This document shows positions 1-7,695 of a stretch of DNA of 39,714 nt, piece by piece. Position 1 is the first letter of the stretch. Every line of letters starts with the position of its first letter. Source of the DNA: an uncultured Pseudanabaenaceae cyanobacterium. GTDB taxonomy: Bacteria; Cyanobacteriota; Cyanobacteriia; PCC-9006; JAAUQQ01. The stretch lies in assembly GCA_938002085.1 (NCBI GenBank), contig CALLAT010000135.1, positions 1 to 39,714 of the forward strand, written 5' to 3'. Made by a program: the position numbers and the translations under genes. The notes under the pieces were generated by a model that saw nothing but the letters and a program-made list of their open reading frames with translations, ran no database searches and was not told where the DNA came from.

Positions 1-51
1 AAGATCCTCGATTTGGGAGAGACTCAACTCTGCTGTACAGGGCTCTGACAT
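1..51 (-). CDS. Start of an unidentified gene, cut by the window edge
   Basis: An ATG on the minus strand at 51-49 is preceded by GAGGTGA, a good ribosome-binding site, and opens a frame to the window edge reading MSEPCTAELSLSQIEDL. It lies 94 bases downstream of the solute-binding lipoprotein gene on the same strand. By analogy with other NitT/TauT-type operons it could be the ATPase or permease of the same transporter. Seventeen residues are too few to identify a family, so this is a positional guess only. Confidence 0.35.
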   Translation of the reverse strand, partial: MSEPCTAELSLSQIEDL

Positions 52-145
52 TGACCGGTCACCTCATCCCACATGCTCTCCTCCATTCTTCTTCATTGCT
101 GCCATCCTCTGGGATAGTCTTTGTCGGATATCACCTTACAAGGAC

Positions 146-1156
146 CTAAAAAGAATCCGTAAAAGAAGAATCATGCAGCTGATCGACCTCTAAACCAGCG
201 TCAACCAACTCCATCTCCTTCGCCACATCCGTCGCAAACTGGATGCTGTCCATAATATTCAAAGGGTCCTCAGGATTAAAAATCACATCCGAGTGCTCAG
301 AGGGACGGAAAATCTTCAAACCATCCATCATGGGCGCTAGATCTTCAACGCTGACATCAATCTTCTCAGCAATGATGGCTGCTGCTTCGTCAGGGTTTGC
401 ATCAGCATACTCAAAGCCCTTCTCCATGGCTCGCATAAAGCCTTCAATATCCTCGCGGCGTTCTTCGATGCGATCGCTCTTGCCAACCAAGCCCCCCGGA
501 ATCAAGTTTGACCCTTTAGACGAAAACAAAACCTGTCCACCGTTTTCAATCGCGATCGCAGTCATGAAAGGTTCATAGGTGATCGCCACATCAACCTTCT
601 CAGCCGCAAATGCAGTGGCAGCTTCCGCCGCAGGCATCATGACAAAGTCGAGGTCTTCAGCAGTGACCCCGCTATCCCCCAAAAAGGACTCCAACAGGAG
701 AGACTGCAATGGCAATTCCTCCCAAGCGATCGTTTTACCTATCAAATCTTCAGCAGTTTTTACATCATCGCGGGCAATAATGCCATCTGCTCCATCTGAG
801 TACTCAGAGACATAAACGAGACGTACTGAGGGATCAGTATCTGCCATCACGATCATGTCAGGGATACCCGTCCAGGCGACATCAACAGTATTCGCCAGCA
901 CAGCTGTATTTACATCTGTCGTGACGGGAAAGTTGCGCTCTTCAACGATAATCCCTTCATCCTCGTAAAAGCCTTTTGCCTCAGCAACGAACTGACCCAC
1001 ATAGGCTGGCCAAGGAGAGGTACCCACGACGAGAGGTTCCACTTTCTCACTGAGCGCTGTGTCTGTGGAAGTTTGGGGGGTGCAAGCGACAGCGAGACTT
1101 ACCGCCAAAGCCAAAGGCAATAAATATCGGCGCTGACGTTGAAAAAGCGAACCCAT
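146..1156 (-). CDS. ABC transporter solute-binding lipoprotein, NitT/TauT (NMT1/SsuA-like) type
   Basis: This 336-residue protein has a lipoprotein signal: a basic start, a hydrophobic stretch at residues 11-24 and a lipobox LAVAC with Cys25. The mature part follows the plan of the NMT1/SsuA/TauA family. It has an early VGTSPWPAYVGQFVAEAKGF segment (GxxxW...AExKGFY), then DVAWTGIPD in lobe 1, a GKTIAWEE hinge region and DVAITYEPF late in the protein. Such proteins bind small nitrogen- or sulfur-containing solutes (nitrate, taurine, sulfonates, thiamine precursors) outside the membrane and deliver them to a permease/ATPase pair. The ligand cannot be read from the sequence. The ATG is supported by AGGGTG about ten bases upstream. 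A possible partner gene begins just downstream at position 51. A thiO gene nearby makes a thiamine-precursor ligand thinkable, but that is weak. Confidence 0.85.
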   Translation of the reverse strand: MGSLFQRQRRYLLPLALAVSLAVACTPQTSTDTALSEKVEPLVVGTSPWPAYVGQFVAEAKGFYEDEGIIVEERNFPVTTDVNTAVLANTVDVAWTGIPDMIVMADTDPSVRLVYVSEYSDGADGIIARDDVKTAEDLIGKTIAWEELPLQSLLLESFLGDSGVTAEDLDFVMMPAAEAATAFAAEKVDVAITYEPFMTAIAIENGGQVLFSSKGSNLIPGGLVGKSDRIEERREDIEGFMRAMEKGFEYADANPDEAAAIIAEKIDVSVEDLAPMMDGLKIFRPSEHSDVIFNPEDPLNIMDSIQFATDVAKEMELVDAGLEVDQLHDSSFTDSF

Positions 1157-1188
1157 GCTAAAAACACCCTAGTTAAAGATTTCGAATC

Positions 1189-1194
1189 ATTTTA
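1189..1194 (-). promoter_or_regulatory. Candidate -10 box of the solute-binding protein gene
   Basis: On the minus strand the hexamer reads TAAAAT and lies 32 bases upstream of the start codon, a suitable distance. The -35 match about 18 bases further upstream (TTATTC) is poor, so this is only a candidate. Confidence 0.3.
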
Positions 1195-1541
1195 TCATGC
1201 TCTTTTTTCTCTGAATAAGCTGTTTTTGCAGCAAGAATAGGGCGCTCTTCTCAACAATTTAGAATCTCAACGATCCTACATTTACAACAGTCTTATCCCT
1301 GGGGGAAGCTAGAATTTCTGAGTTTTACAACCTGTAAGGCCCTTGAGGAATTTAGCAGCAAAGTCACTCAGGGAAAGGAATTCAGCTGCTAGGCAACAGT
1401 TCCTAACTGGATCGAATCCCAGTAGGCCACTCAAATCTCATCCTGTCTCAAGCGACATCCAAGATTAATACTCTAAAACTTTCAAAACAATTCAGAATCA
1501 TACTTTTACTGTGCATTATTCCGATGTGCCTATTGGGTCAG

Positions 1542-1592
1542 GAACCTGAACAGTGGAAACTCCATAGCTAGACTGTTCAGGTTCAGTCTAGC
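1542..1592. repeat. Two overlapping, mutually exclusive perfect inverted repeats
   Basis: Hairpin A pairs GAACCTGAACAGT (1542-1554) with ACTGTTCAGGTTC (1572-1584), a perfect 13-bp stem with a 17-base loop. Hairpin B pairs GCTAGACTG (1567-1575) with CAGTCTAGC (1584-1592), a perfect 9-bp stem with an 8-base loop. The two share bases 1572-1575 and 1584, so both cannot form fully at once. They lie just downstream of the acyltransferase stop codon on its strand. There is no following T-run, so a simple intrinsic terminator is not shown. Confidence 0.7.
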
Positions 1593-1609
1593 CAGCCATA
1601 AATCCCTGC

Positions 1610-2416
1610 TTAGCCCTGAGCTAGAGCATCTAGTTCCCGTTGCATCTCCGCCACAACGCGTTGATAGCAGGCTTGGACGTAAGCCTTGTCACGACTGGCC
1701 TCATAGCCTGTTCGCTCAAACCGAATCGGTGGGCAGACCCGCGTTTTAATCTGGGCAGGCATCGGGATATTGGGTATGGGTCCAATGGCTAGCCCCCAGG
1801 GCCAGCCGAGGTAAATGGGCACCACCTCGGGGTCGATGCCTAAGGGCCAGGGAACCCCTCGCTCATGGAGACTTTTGGCTTGGCTATAGCAGTCTTCCAA
1901 AACAATCAGGGTGTCATGGGCTCCCCAGGAGACGGTGGGAATGATGGGAACGTTATGCCAGAGGGCGAGGCGAATAAAGCCGGTACGATTTTGGAAATAG
2001 ATGCGATCGCGCAGTCGGTGGGGCCGGAAGGTATCCTCACCGCCACCGGGATACACCAAAAGGCTATCGCCCTGCTCTAAAACAGCCATGGCATTGCGGG
2101 GATGGAACGGAATCGCACCCACCTTTTCCGCAAGATCCACCACCACGGGGAACGCTTTCCAGATCTTGGAATGGGTTAGGCCATAGACGGGGCGATCGTA
2201 ACCAAAGCGCTTAAACCAGTCGTAGAGCAACATCGGCAAGTCTGGGCAAGCCAAGCCCCCGTTGTGGGAGCCAACGAAGAGCATCTGGCCCTGCTCAGGA
2301 ATATGCTCCCAACCGCTGGTTTGGACGCGAAAATAATACTTGTAGAACCATTCCCAGCTTGGCATGAGCTGCTGAATGACCTGAGGGTCTCTAGCGGCAC
2401 TAAATGGGTGGGACAA
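1610..2416 (-). CDS. Lysophospholipid/glycerol acyltransferase-family protein
   Basis: This 268-residue protein resembles the PlsC-type acyltransferases of cyanobacteria that transfer fatty acyl groups to glycerolipids at the membrane surface. Visible motifs are VGSHNGGLACPDLPML near residues 48-63, which takes the place of the usual HxxxxD motif (His51, Asp58), and LLVYPGGGEDTFRPH near residues 118-132, matching the glycine-rich EGxR-like block. Proline-rich segments follow (PIIPTVSWG and GPIPNIPMPAQIKTRV), as in diacylglycerol/wax ester-type relatives. The start is a TTG codon. It is supported by GGAG eight bases upstream, and no better in-frame start is visible. It is transcribed alone, with a terminator for the next upstream minus-strand gene at 2747-2778. 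The exact substrate is unknown. Confidence 0.8.
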   Translation of the reverse strand: MSHPFSAARDPQVIQQLMPSWEWFYKYYFRVQTSGWEHIPEQGQMLFVGSHNGGLACPDLPMLLYDWFKRFGYDRPVYGLTHSKIWKAFPVVVDLAEKVGAIPFHPRNAMAVLEQGDSLLVYPGGGEDTFRPHRLRDRIYFQNRTGFIRLALWHNVPIIPTVSWGAHDTLIVLEDCYSQAKSLHERGVPWPLGIDPEVVPIYLGWPWGLAIGPIPNIPMPAQIKTRVCPPIRFERTGYEASRDKAYVQACYQRVVAEMQRELDALAQG

Positions 2417-2916
2417 CGACGAAACTCCTCGGGCGGCGCGATGTCGTGAGTATAAGTCTTTTGAGGTTGCAACTATTTAAACTCAGTGATGTCCCCATAG
2501 CTCGATCATGAAGTACCGCCATCAGCCGTCAGTGAGCGGTATTGCAGAAAAGTAAGGGACAGCAACCGTCCTATTCCATAGCGCCATGGTGATCTACAAC
2601 AGAATGAACGGCTGTATAGCCTTAGTCTCAAGTGATAGGACCTCTACAAATCTATAAAGCGGTCAACTTTAAAGGATGCTCAGCGACGATGTAGATCGCA
2701 AATTCCCTGGCCAGTAAAATCGTTACGAAAAACACATAGCTGGTGTAAAAAAAAGCCAGGGAATTGCTTCCCTGGCTTGGAGTCCTTTAACTTGTAGCTG
2801 TGAGTTTTGGGGAGATGCCCCGGTTCACTCTCAATGGAGCGAATTCTGATTGTGAATGGAAGATGGAAGGGATTCCACAGAACACTTTCACCAAACGCTT
2901 GCTTCGCGATCGCGTT
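2417..2916. other. Spacer between the acyltransferase gene and the small acidic-protein gene
   Basis: No gene is supportable here. The stretch holds a strong minus-strand terminator (2747-2778) and, nearer the acyltransferase, a loose inverted repeat around 2516-2542 with ACCGC/GCGGT arms in the likely 5' leader. Several short frames on both strands lack ribosome-binding sites and protein-like composition. Confidence 0.5.
2747..2778 (-). terminator. Intrinsic terminator after the small acidic-protein gene
   Basis: AAGCCAGGGAA (2753-2763) pairs perfectly with TTCCCTGGCTT (2768-2778) over a 4-base loop. On the minus strand the stem is followed by eight T residues (complement of 2747-2754). It ends the transcript of the gene that stops at 2917. 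Confidence 0.9.
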
Positions 2917-3333
2917 CTATTCTTCCTCATCCTCGTCTTCAAACACCTCAACCACGGTGAGGCCCAAGTCCAACTCAACTTGTAGAGCCGTTTCCTGCCC
3001 AATGGATTCAGCTTGGGCCACTGCGGTGGCGGCATCGGGGGCTAGCTGATAGTCCACCACATCGTTGGTCATTTGCACGATAAAAGGCAAGAGCGGGCAG
3101 TTTTCTAGCTCAACCCAATGTTCCCGCAACATAAAGCGAGTTAGGGCATAGCTAGCGAAGTCATTGAGCTCGTCTCCGGCACCCGCTCGGAAAACCGGAG
3201 CGAGTTCACTCGGTAAGTGGAAGTTCAATGTCTCTTGGGGAGAGACTGTAGTCAGTTCTAAGTCTGTGTCTGACAAGTCAGTCAAGGCCTCGTGGGGACG
3301 GACGGAACTGACTTGCTGGGTGCTGATGGTCAT
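2917..3333 (-). CDS. Small acidic protein of unknown function
   Basis: Taking the start at MTISTQQVSS gives 138 residues. An in-frame ATG 15 codons upstream (3378) is less likely because a TATAAT box at 3372-3367 would lie inside the coding region. The protein is acidic and ends in a run of Asp/Glu (EVFEDEDEEE). The middle has a helical section (NDFASYALTRFMLREHWVEL) and an Ala-rich helix (DAATAVAQAESIGQETAL). There is no signal peptide or membrane segment. I do not recognise the family; it looks like a conserved soluble cyanobacterial protein. It diverges from the gene starting at 3484 and has its own strong terminator. Confidence 0.65.
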   Translation of the reverse strand: MTISTQQVSSVRPHEALTDLSDTDLELTTVSPQETLNFHLPSELAPVFRAGAGDELNDFASYALTRFMLREHWVELENCPLLPFIVQMTNDVVDYQLAPDAATAVAQAESIGQETALQVELDLGLTVVEVFEDEDEEE

Positions 3334-3366
3334 GGCAATACCCGGTATGGAACTGGGGACAGAACA

Positions 3367-3372
3367 ATTATA
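3367..3372 (-). promoter_or_regulatory. Candidate -10 box (TATAAT) for the small acidic protein
   Basis: A perfect TATAAT on the minus strand lies 34 bases upstream of the ATG at 3333, predicting a leader of about 27 bases. The hexamer 17 bases further upstream is GTGTCG, a poor -35. The box argues for the downstream of two possible start codons. A HIP1 palindrome (3413-3420) lies in the same divergent promoter region. Confidence 0.45.
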
Positions 3373-3483
3373 GTTCATTTGTACTTATTCGACACGAGCG
3401 TCATATAAATTCGCGATCGCCTGGGGCCAGTCCCCAAGATGACGCGATAGGCTAAAGGCGCATCTCGAATGGGTGAACTCACC

Positions 3484-4083
3484 ATGGCTAAAGGCAAGAA
3501 GGCAGCAAAGTCGAAGAAGCACAGCCTGAAGTGGATTAAGCAAACCCTGGAGCTAGATGAGAACCATGGTTGGGAATGCGCCGAGGGCTATCAAGTCTTT
3601 GTGGCGGGGCGCGGGGCTGTGCGGTTTGAGGTGCCCCAGGGCTGGAAAGTTGAGCCCAAGGAAAAGTCATTTAAGTTTTGCAATGCGCCGGAGCCCAACG
3701 ATGACTGCGCCATAGAGGTCTCGTTCAACCTTTTGCCACCGGAATTCGATTTGAAAAAAATTCCCCTAGTGGGATTAGTCAAAAAAATTGCCCGAGAGGA
3801 CAGTCGCGATGTCTTGGAAGTGGGCGAGGTGGTGAAGCTCAAGCGCCAAACCGCCAGCATTGTTTGGACTGAGCTGAGGTTTATGGACCACCAGGAGGAA
3901 GATCGCGAGGCCTATTCCCGCATTTGCGTGGGGCTAGGCTCTGGGGTGCAATGCTTAGTGACCTGCGAGTTTTGGGTGGACCAGGCGGAGCAATTCACAC
4001 CGGTTTGGGATCATGTGCTGGAGACGCTGGTGCTGGGACTGTTTATTAATGATCCCCGCAAGGGCTTTGCCCGGCCAGACTGA
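3484..4083 (+). CDS. Conserved cyanobacterial protein of unknown function, PsbP/Mog1-like pattern
   Basis: Beginning at MAKGKKAAKS the protein has 199 residues. An ATG five codons earlier (3469) has no ribosome-binding site, whereas this one has GGTGA seven bases upstream. The N-terminus is strongly basic (KGKKAAKSKKH). The body alternates short beta strands (YQVFVAGRGAVRFEVPQGW) with a final helix and strand (WDHVLETLVLGLFI). This resembles the small alpha/beta sandwich proteins grouped with PsbP, Mog1 and DcrB, which is an inference from pattern only. Cysteines occur in WECAEGY, KFCNAP, DDCAIE, RICVG, QCLVTCEF. There is no signal peptide, so it is probably cytosolic. It lies 77 bases before a lipoprotein gene on the same strand and may share its transcript. 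Confidence 0.7.
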   Translation: MAKGKKAAKSKKHSLKWIKQTLELDENHGWECAEGYQVFVAGRGAVRFEVPQGWKVEPKEKSFKFCNAPEPNDDCAIEVSFNLLPPEFDLKKIPLVGLVKKIAREDSRDVLEVGEVVKLKRQTASIVWTELRFMDHQEEDREAYSRICVGLGSGVQCLVTCEFWVDQAEQFTPVWDHVLETLVLGLFINDPRKGFARPD

Positions 4084-4160
4084 GTCGTCGGGACTGAACT
4101 GTAAGGCTAAGGCTCTGGCCTTTGGACTGCTGTGAGGCTGTATTGATGGAAGAAAGACAA

Positions 4161-5141
4161 ATGATAGTGCGATCGCAATACTGGCTCACTTGGCGCAGAC
4201 TATGCTCCGTTGTGATGGGCACAGGGTTTCTATTTCTACTATTGGGCTGCGCTGCCCCTGTTCCCGGCGAACCCAGTCAAAGCACCAGTTTGGGAAACCG
4301 CCTGGACAACAGCGAAGACTCCCCAACGGCCAGTCCCCTCGTCGATCTCAATCGTCTAGAAGCCGCCCTCACCAGCGCCTCTCCAGAAGACGATGAAGGT
4401 TTTCAACCCGAACTACCCGCTGCGGTGGGTGGAAAAATGCTGGCAACGGCCGTGGAAGACCAAAACATCAACCTAGAGCAGCTAGACCTAATTGCCAGTC
4501 GCCGTCGCCAATGGCGAGATGGTTGCCTAGGCATCTTTTCTGCAGATGAGCTTTGTATTCAGGTCATTACACCGGGTTGGCAGGGAATTGTGAGCGATGG
4601 TACCCAAGAATGGGTCTATCACAGTGATGAGCTGGGAGAGGTGATTAAACTCAACGCCAACGCTAGCCAAACGTCAGCCCGCATTAGCTTGGGGCCCTTG
4701 GCTCAGGTTGGGCAGCTCAACGGCTCGGTTTTATCCATGCAGGTTTCGAGCCGGTTTACACCCAATCAAGCCACCACATCCACAGCCCATGCCATTTTGA
4801 TCGATGGCAGTTTTGTAGAATTAGATGCCAACGGGCTGGCCCAGGGGCAGGTCAGTGAGGTCTCCAATGGCCAAATACAAGCCTTCGATCAGCAGCGCAA
4901 TCAAGCCCGGCTCGCACAGTTTGACGGCTTACGCTATGGCGGCCAAAATCCAGCCGAGGAGAAGGTCAGAGTCAGCCTAGTGGACAGTCAAGGCATTGTT
5001 CAATATGACCCAGCCACCACAGCTCAACTCCCACCGGATTTGCAGGCTTTCAATGCGGCGTGGGAGTCGCTCTCTTGTGCTGATCCAGCCGTAGATTGTG
5101 CCTCATCGGTGCCCGCTCCGGGCGTGGAAGCAGCGGAATAA
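4161..5141 (+). CDS. Lipoprotein of unknown function
   Basis: From the ATG at 4161 (MIVRSQYWLTWRRL) the product is 326 residues. Two upstream in-frame ATGs at 4122 and 4146 would push the signal peptide further in. GAAGAAAG just upstream of 4161 can serve as a ribosome-binding site. The signal has Arg12-Arg13, a hydrophobic stretch and a lipobox LLLGC with Cys30, so the protein should be lipidated and tethered to a membrane. A disordered linker rich in Ser, Pro and Asp follows. The rest holds Gln/Ala-rich and beta-type segments, including a possible disulfide region near the end (SCADPAVDCASS). I recognise no enzyme motif. It ends 133 bases before the ThiO start, on the same strand, and the two may be co-transcribed. 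Confidence 0.75.
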   Translation: MIVRSQYWLTWRRLCSVVMGTGFLFLLLGCAAPVPGEPSQSTSLGNRLDNSEDSPTASPLVDLNRLEAALTSASPEDDEGFQPELPAAVGGKMLATAVEDQNINLEQLDLIASRRRQWRDGCLGIFSADELCIQVITPGWQGIVSDGTQEWVYHSDELGEVIKLNANASQTSARISLGPLAQVGQLNGSVLSMQVSSRFTPNQATTSTAHAILIDGSFVELDANGLAQGQVSEVSNGQIQAFDQQRNQARLAQFDGLRYGGQNPAEEKVRVSLVDSQGIVQYDPATTAQLPPDLQAFNAAWESLSCADPAVDCASSVPAPGVEAAE

Positions 5142-5274
5142 CATTGGCGAAGCCGGGGACGAGACAGCGAAAACAGGCGATAAGATAAAACAGTGCATCC
5201 CGGACTCCGTCTCGCTCCGGGCTATCGATAAATCTGTGACCCAACCGGCGCTTCGTCCTGATGTTTTGTTTAAT

Positions 5275-6372
5275 ATGGTGCCCGATGTTTTGATCATCGG
5301 GGGGGGGTTGATGGCCCTGGCCACAGCGTTGGAGCTGCGCCTGCGGGGAGCCAGCGTTACCGTGCTCAGCCGCGATCGCCGTGAAGCCGCCGCCTATGCC
5401 GCCGCCGGAATGCTGGCCCCCCAAGCTGAGGGGCTAGAACCAGGCCCCATGCTGGAGCTTTGTTTGCGTAGCCGAGCCCTGTATCCGGATTGGACTGCAA
5501 AGCTGGAAAGCTTGACAGGCCTAGATAGTGGCTACTGGCCCTGCGGCATTTTGCGACCTGCCTTTGCGGATACGCCACCGCCACCGGAATTGCAGCAAAG
5601 CGATTGCCCCGTGGAGTGGCTAGAAGGCGAGGCCCTAGAGCAGCGTCAGGCTGGGTTGGGAGCTGAAGTGGTGGGTGCTTGGTGGTTTCCCAACGATGCC
5701 CAGGTGGATAATCGTCGTCAGTTGGTTTCCGCCTTAGCCGCAGCGATCGAGCAGGCCGGAGTCACTTGGCATGAGGAGGTGGAGGTATTGAAAATCCACC
5801 AATGCCAGGGGGAGGTTACAGCAGTGGAAACGAATGATCAGGCCAAAATCTACCAGGCCAAGCATTATCTTCTGGCTGCTGGGGCTTGGACGGGGGGCTT
5901 ATTTGACGCTGCACCTGTCACGCCTCGCAAAGGGCAGTTGATGGCGTTGCGTCCTGGGGTGGGGGCGGAGCCTGAAGTTGGGATGCCTTTGGGACAGGTT
6001 TTATTTGGCGATCGCATCTACATCGTTCCTCGCCGGGACGGCCTGATTGTTTTAGGTGCAACTTCCGAGCATGTCGCTTTCCAACCCGGCAATACTGCTG
6101 CCGGGGTTCACCAGCTCCTCACGGAAGCCATTCGCCTCTGTCCTGCTCTAGCGAGCTATGAAATTGCAGAGACTTGGTGGGGCTTTCGGCCCGAAACGGC
6201 GGATGAGCTGCCGATTCTAGGCCCCAGTCCCCTGGCGAACCTAAGCCTAGCCAGTGGTCACTATCGCAATGGGGTTTTGTTGGCACCGATTACGGCCCAG
6301 ATCTTGGCGGATTGGATACTCGAAGGAAAAGCCGATCCCTTATTACCGGCATTCCAATGGGATCGGCTTTGA
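5275..6372 (+). CDS. thiO: Glycine oxidase ThiO (FAD-dependent, thiamine thiazole synthesis)
   Basis: ThiO oxidises glycine to iminoacetate (dehydroglycine), which ThiG uses to build the thiazole ring of thiamine. The 365-residue product starts MVPDVLIIGGGLMALATALE, a DAO-family Rossmann motif binding FAD, followed by the ThiO signature AAGMLAPQAE near residues 43-52. The C-terminal half has GFRPETADELPILGPSP and SGHYRNGVLLAPITAQ, typical of the substrate and FAD-binding region of glycine oxidases. The ATG at 5275 is chosen because longer frames add 59 residues that fit no family member and overlap the previous gene. Many cyanobacterial ThiO proteins are fused to ThiG; this one stands alone and no thi neighbour is visible. 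Its last codons lie inside an inverted repeat. Confidence 0.9.
   Translation: MVPDVLIIGGGLMALATALELRLRGASVTVLSRDRREAAAYAAAGMLAPQAEGLEPGPMLELCLRSRALYPDWTAKLESLTGLDSGYWPCGILRPAFADTPPPPELQQSDCPVEWLEGEALEQRQAGLGAEVVGAWWFPNDAQVDNRRQLVSALAAAIEQAGVTWHEEVEVLKIHQCQGEVTAVETNDQAKIYQAKHYLLAAGAWTGGLFDAAPVTPRKGQLMALRPGVGAEPEVGMPLGQVLFGDRIYIVPRRDGLIVLGATSEHVAFQPGNTAAGVHQLLTEAIRLCPALASYEIAETWWGFRPETADELPILGPSPLANLSLASGHYRNGVLLAPITAQILADWILEGKADPLLPAFQWDRL
6328..6370 (+). terminator. Inverted repeat overlapping the thiO stop codon, possible terminator
   Basis: AAAGCCGATCCC (6328-6339) pairs perfectly with GGGATCGGCTTT (6359-6370) over 19 bases, and the TGA stop codon (6370-6372) begins at the last base of the stem. 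The hairpin therefore spans the last 14 sense codons plus the stop. It is followed by GATCTTG rather than a clear T-run, so it could be a weak terminator or a 3'-end stabiliser. Confidence 0.5.
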
Positions 6373-6621
6373 TCTTGTACCTGGGTTCATGTGCTCTAGG
6401 ACTTGGCGTGATGAGTATTGTTGGTTGCATTGTAAATAGAACTACTTAATAAGCGAATTTTCGTTGTGATTGCATTCTCTCCAAGGAAAATCTCAGCCAA
6501 CAACTATCACCCCCTCAGATAGCCCCCAGGGTGAACTCAGGGAAGCACTGCATTCTGTAGACATCGAAGAAAACAGGTTGCTTCAAAACAACCGCCCCCA
6601 ACATTTCTGGAGTCTAAGACT

Positions 6622-6888
6622 ATGCCTTTCATTACTCGCGCCGTTTCCGCTGTCGCTTTCACCGCTACTCTGTTCGCTTCCACCAGCGCTTTCGCTCTGA
6701 CACCCTTTGATGCAGCAACTCAAGCCTACCGTGGCAATCTAGATGGCATCGCTGGCTATGGCTCATTGCAAGGTCAAATCCGCTCTGGCACTGTGACCGG
6801 CGAAGACATTCTTGAAGCAGCCGGTTTGGAAGTTAATGCTTCGGATGCCAACTTCGTTGAAAGCGTTCTGCGCGATCGTGATAGCTAA
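6622..6888 (+). CDS. Small secreted protein of unknown function
   Basis: This 88-residue product begins MPFITRAVSAVAFTATLFAS and has a clear Sec signal peptide with a predicted cut after SAFA (residue 25), leaving about 63 residues. The mature part is acidic and Gly/Asp/Asn-rich (RGNLDGIAGYGSLQGQIRSG). It ends in a helical segment (SDANFVESVLRDRDS). There are no cysteines. GGAG ten bases upstream supports the ATG. It is monocistronic: no neighbour is close, and two hairpin terminators follow. The short exported product and dedicated terminators suggest an abundant periplasmic or extracellular protein. I do not recognise the family. Confidence 0.75.
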   Translation: MPFITRAVSAVAFTATLFASTSAFALTPFDAATQAYRGNLDGIAGYGSLQGQIRSGTVTGEDILEAAGLEVNASDANFVESVLRDRDS

Positions 6889-6918
6889 ATCGCCAGTTTC
6901 CCAAGTTTGACTCCGTCT

Positions 6919-6949
6919 GGGAGTGCTCTGAGAAACCACTCCCTTTCTT
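6919..6949 (+). terminator. Terminator 1 after the small secreted protein
   Basis: GGGAGTG (6919-6925) pairs with CACTCCC (6937-6943) and is followed by TTTCTT. It lies 30 bases after the stop codon. Confidence 0.75.
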
Positions 6950-6982
6950 GAGCCCCAGAGACACACATGAATCTTTTCCCCT

Positions 6983-7011
6983 AGCAGGTAGCCTTTGGTT
7001 GCCTGCTTTTT
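6983..7011 (+). terminator. Terminator 2 after the small secreted protein
   Basis: AGCAGGTAGCC (6983-6993) pairs with GGTTGCCTGCT (6997-7007), an 11-bp stem with two G-U pairs and a 3-base loop, followed by TTTT. The T-run is on the plus strand, so this backs up the first terminator and protects against readthrough into the convergent Hsp20 gene. The rest of 6889-7211 holds nothing else I can support. Confidence 0.8.
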
Positions 7012-7211
7012 ACTGTTGAATACTCTCTGGTTGAACAGAGGTCCATGCACAAAACCCAGACATAGCTTGATTTTCCCAATATAGAAATTGCCCAAATGAT
7101 AACTCTGCCCCCTGCTCCCCCAAAATTAGGGGCAGAGGGGCAGAGAAGTGGCCTGGCTATTGCAGGCCTCAAATTGATAGAGCATCTGAGCCCATCAATA
7201 GCTCACCCAGC

Positions 7212-7655
7212 CTATGCAGTTTCCACTGCAACTTTAACAACTTTGTTCTTCTCCGCCTCCGCCTTAGGCAACGTCAGCGTCAACAGGCCATCCTGGTAAG
7301 CCGCAGTGGCTTTGGTGTTCTGCACCTGGATGGGCATAGGCACCACTCGCGTGAACTTGCCATAGCGAAACTCTGAGCGGCTGTAGCCTTCAGCCTGTTC
7401 CACCTGCTTGCGCTCCCCCTCAATGGTGACGGAGTCAGCCGTGGCTTGAATCTCTAGATCCTCAGATGCAATCCCTGGGACTTCTAGCTTAAGGATAATG
7501 TCTTCATCGGTTTCCGTTAACTCCACCGCTGGCATAAAGTTATTGCCACCAAAGTAATCACTTTGGGATGTGGCCGTTAGATCTCCAAACAGACGGTCCA
7601 TTTCGCGACGAACTGCATCAATTTCTCGCATCGGTTCCCAGCGCATTAAAGTCAT
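7212..7655 (-). CDS. hspA: Small heat-shock protein, Hsp20/alpha-crystallin family
   Basis: This 147-residue ATP-independent holdase binds unfolding proteins during heat stress. The start MTLMRWEPMREIDAVRREMD matches the conserved N-terminus of cyanobacterial HspA proteins. It is supported by AAGAAGGAG seven bases upstream; an earlier in-frame start would bypass that site. The alpha-crystallin domain spans about residues 40-140, with the hallmark LKLEVPGI, DSVTIEGER and DGLLTLTLPK elements. A VVKVAV segment at the C-terminus is the likely IxI-type assembly motif. It is divergent from a second Hsp20 gene over a 403-bp spacer. The leader can pair with its own ribosome-binding site (7663-7695), suggesting heat-dependent translation. 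Confidence 0.93.
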   Translation of the reverse strand: MTLMRWEPMREIDAVRREMDRLFGDLTATSQSDYFGGNNFMPAVELTETDEDIILKLEVPGIASEDLEIQATADSVTIEGERKQVEQAEGYSRSEFRYGKFTRVVPMPIQVQNTKATAAYQDGLLTLTLPKAEAEKNKVVKVAVETA

Positions 7656-7662
7656 TTTGTTT

Positions 7663-7695
7663 CTCCTTCTTGAGAATGGTTGAGCCAAAAGAAGA
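7663..7695 (-). promoter_or_regulatory. Candidate RNA thermometer in the hspA leader
   Basis: In the minus-strand transcript, UCUUCUU (7695-7689) can pair with AAGAAGG (7671-7665), seven base pairs including one U-G, across a 17-base loop. AAGAAGG is the 5' part of the AAGAAGGAG ribosome-binding site, so the helix would hide it at low temperature. Short leader hairpins of this kind control hsp17/hspA in other cyanobacteria. Here it is inferred from complementarity only. Confidence 0.5.

Larger units (their letters stand above)
1157..1609. other. Spacer upstream of the solute-binding lipoprotein gene
   Basis: This 453-base stretch has no supportable gene. It holds the promoter side of the lipoprotein gene and the 3' side of the acyltransferase gene. 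A candidate -10 box lies at 1189-1194 and a small palindrome TTACA-ACC-TGTAA at 1325-1337. A tRNA T-arm-like element at 1406-1423 is not part of a tRNA. Overlapping inverted repeats lie at 1542-1592. No thiamine-pyrophosphate riboswitch core was found. Confidence 0.6.

Noticed and set aside
1406-1423. tRNA T-arm-like sequence ACTGG-ATCGAATC-CCAGT
   Set aside because: The loop is eight bases instead of seven, and no matching acceptor, D or anticodon arm lies upstream on either strand.
1157-1500. Possible thiamine-pyrophosphate riboswitch upstream of the solute-binding lipoprotein
   Set aside because: The conserved CUGAGA and ACC-GA core elements were not found in the leader on the minus strand.
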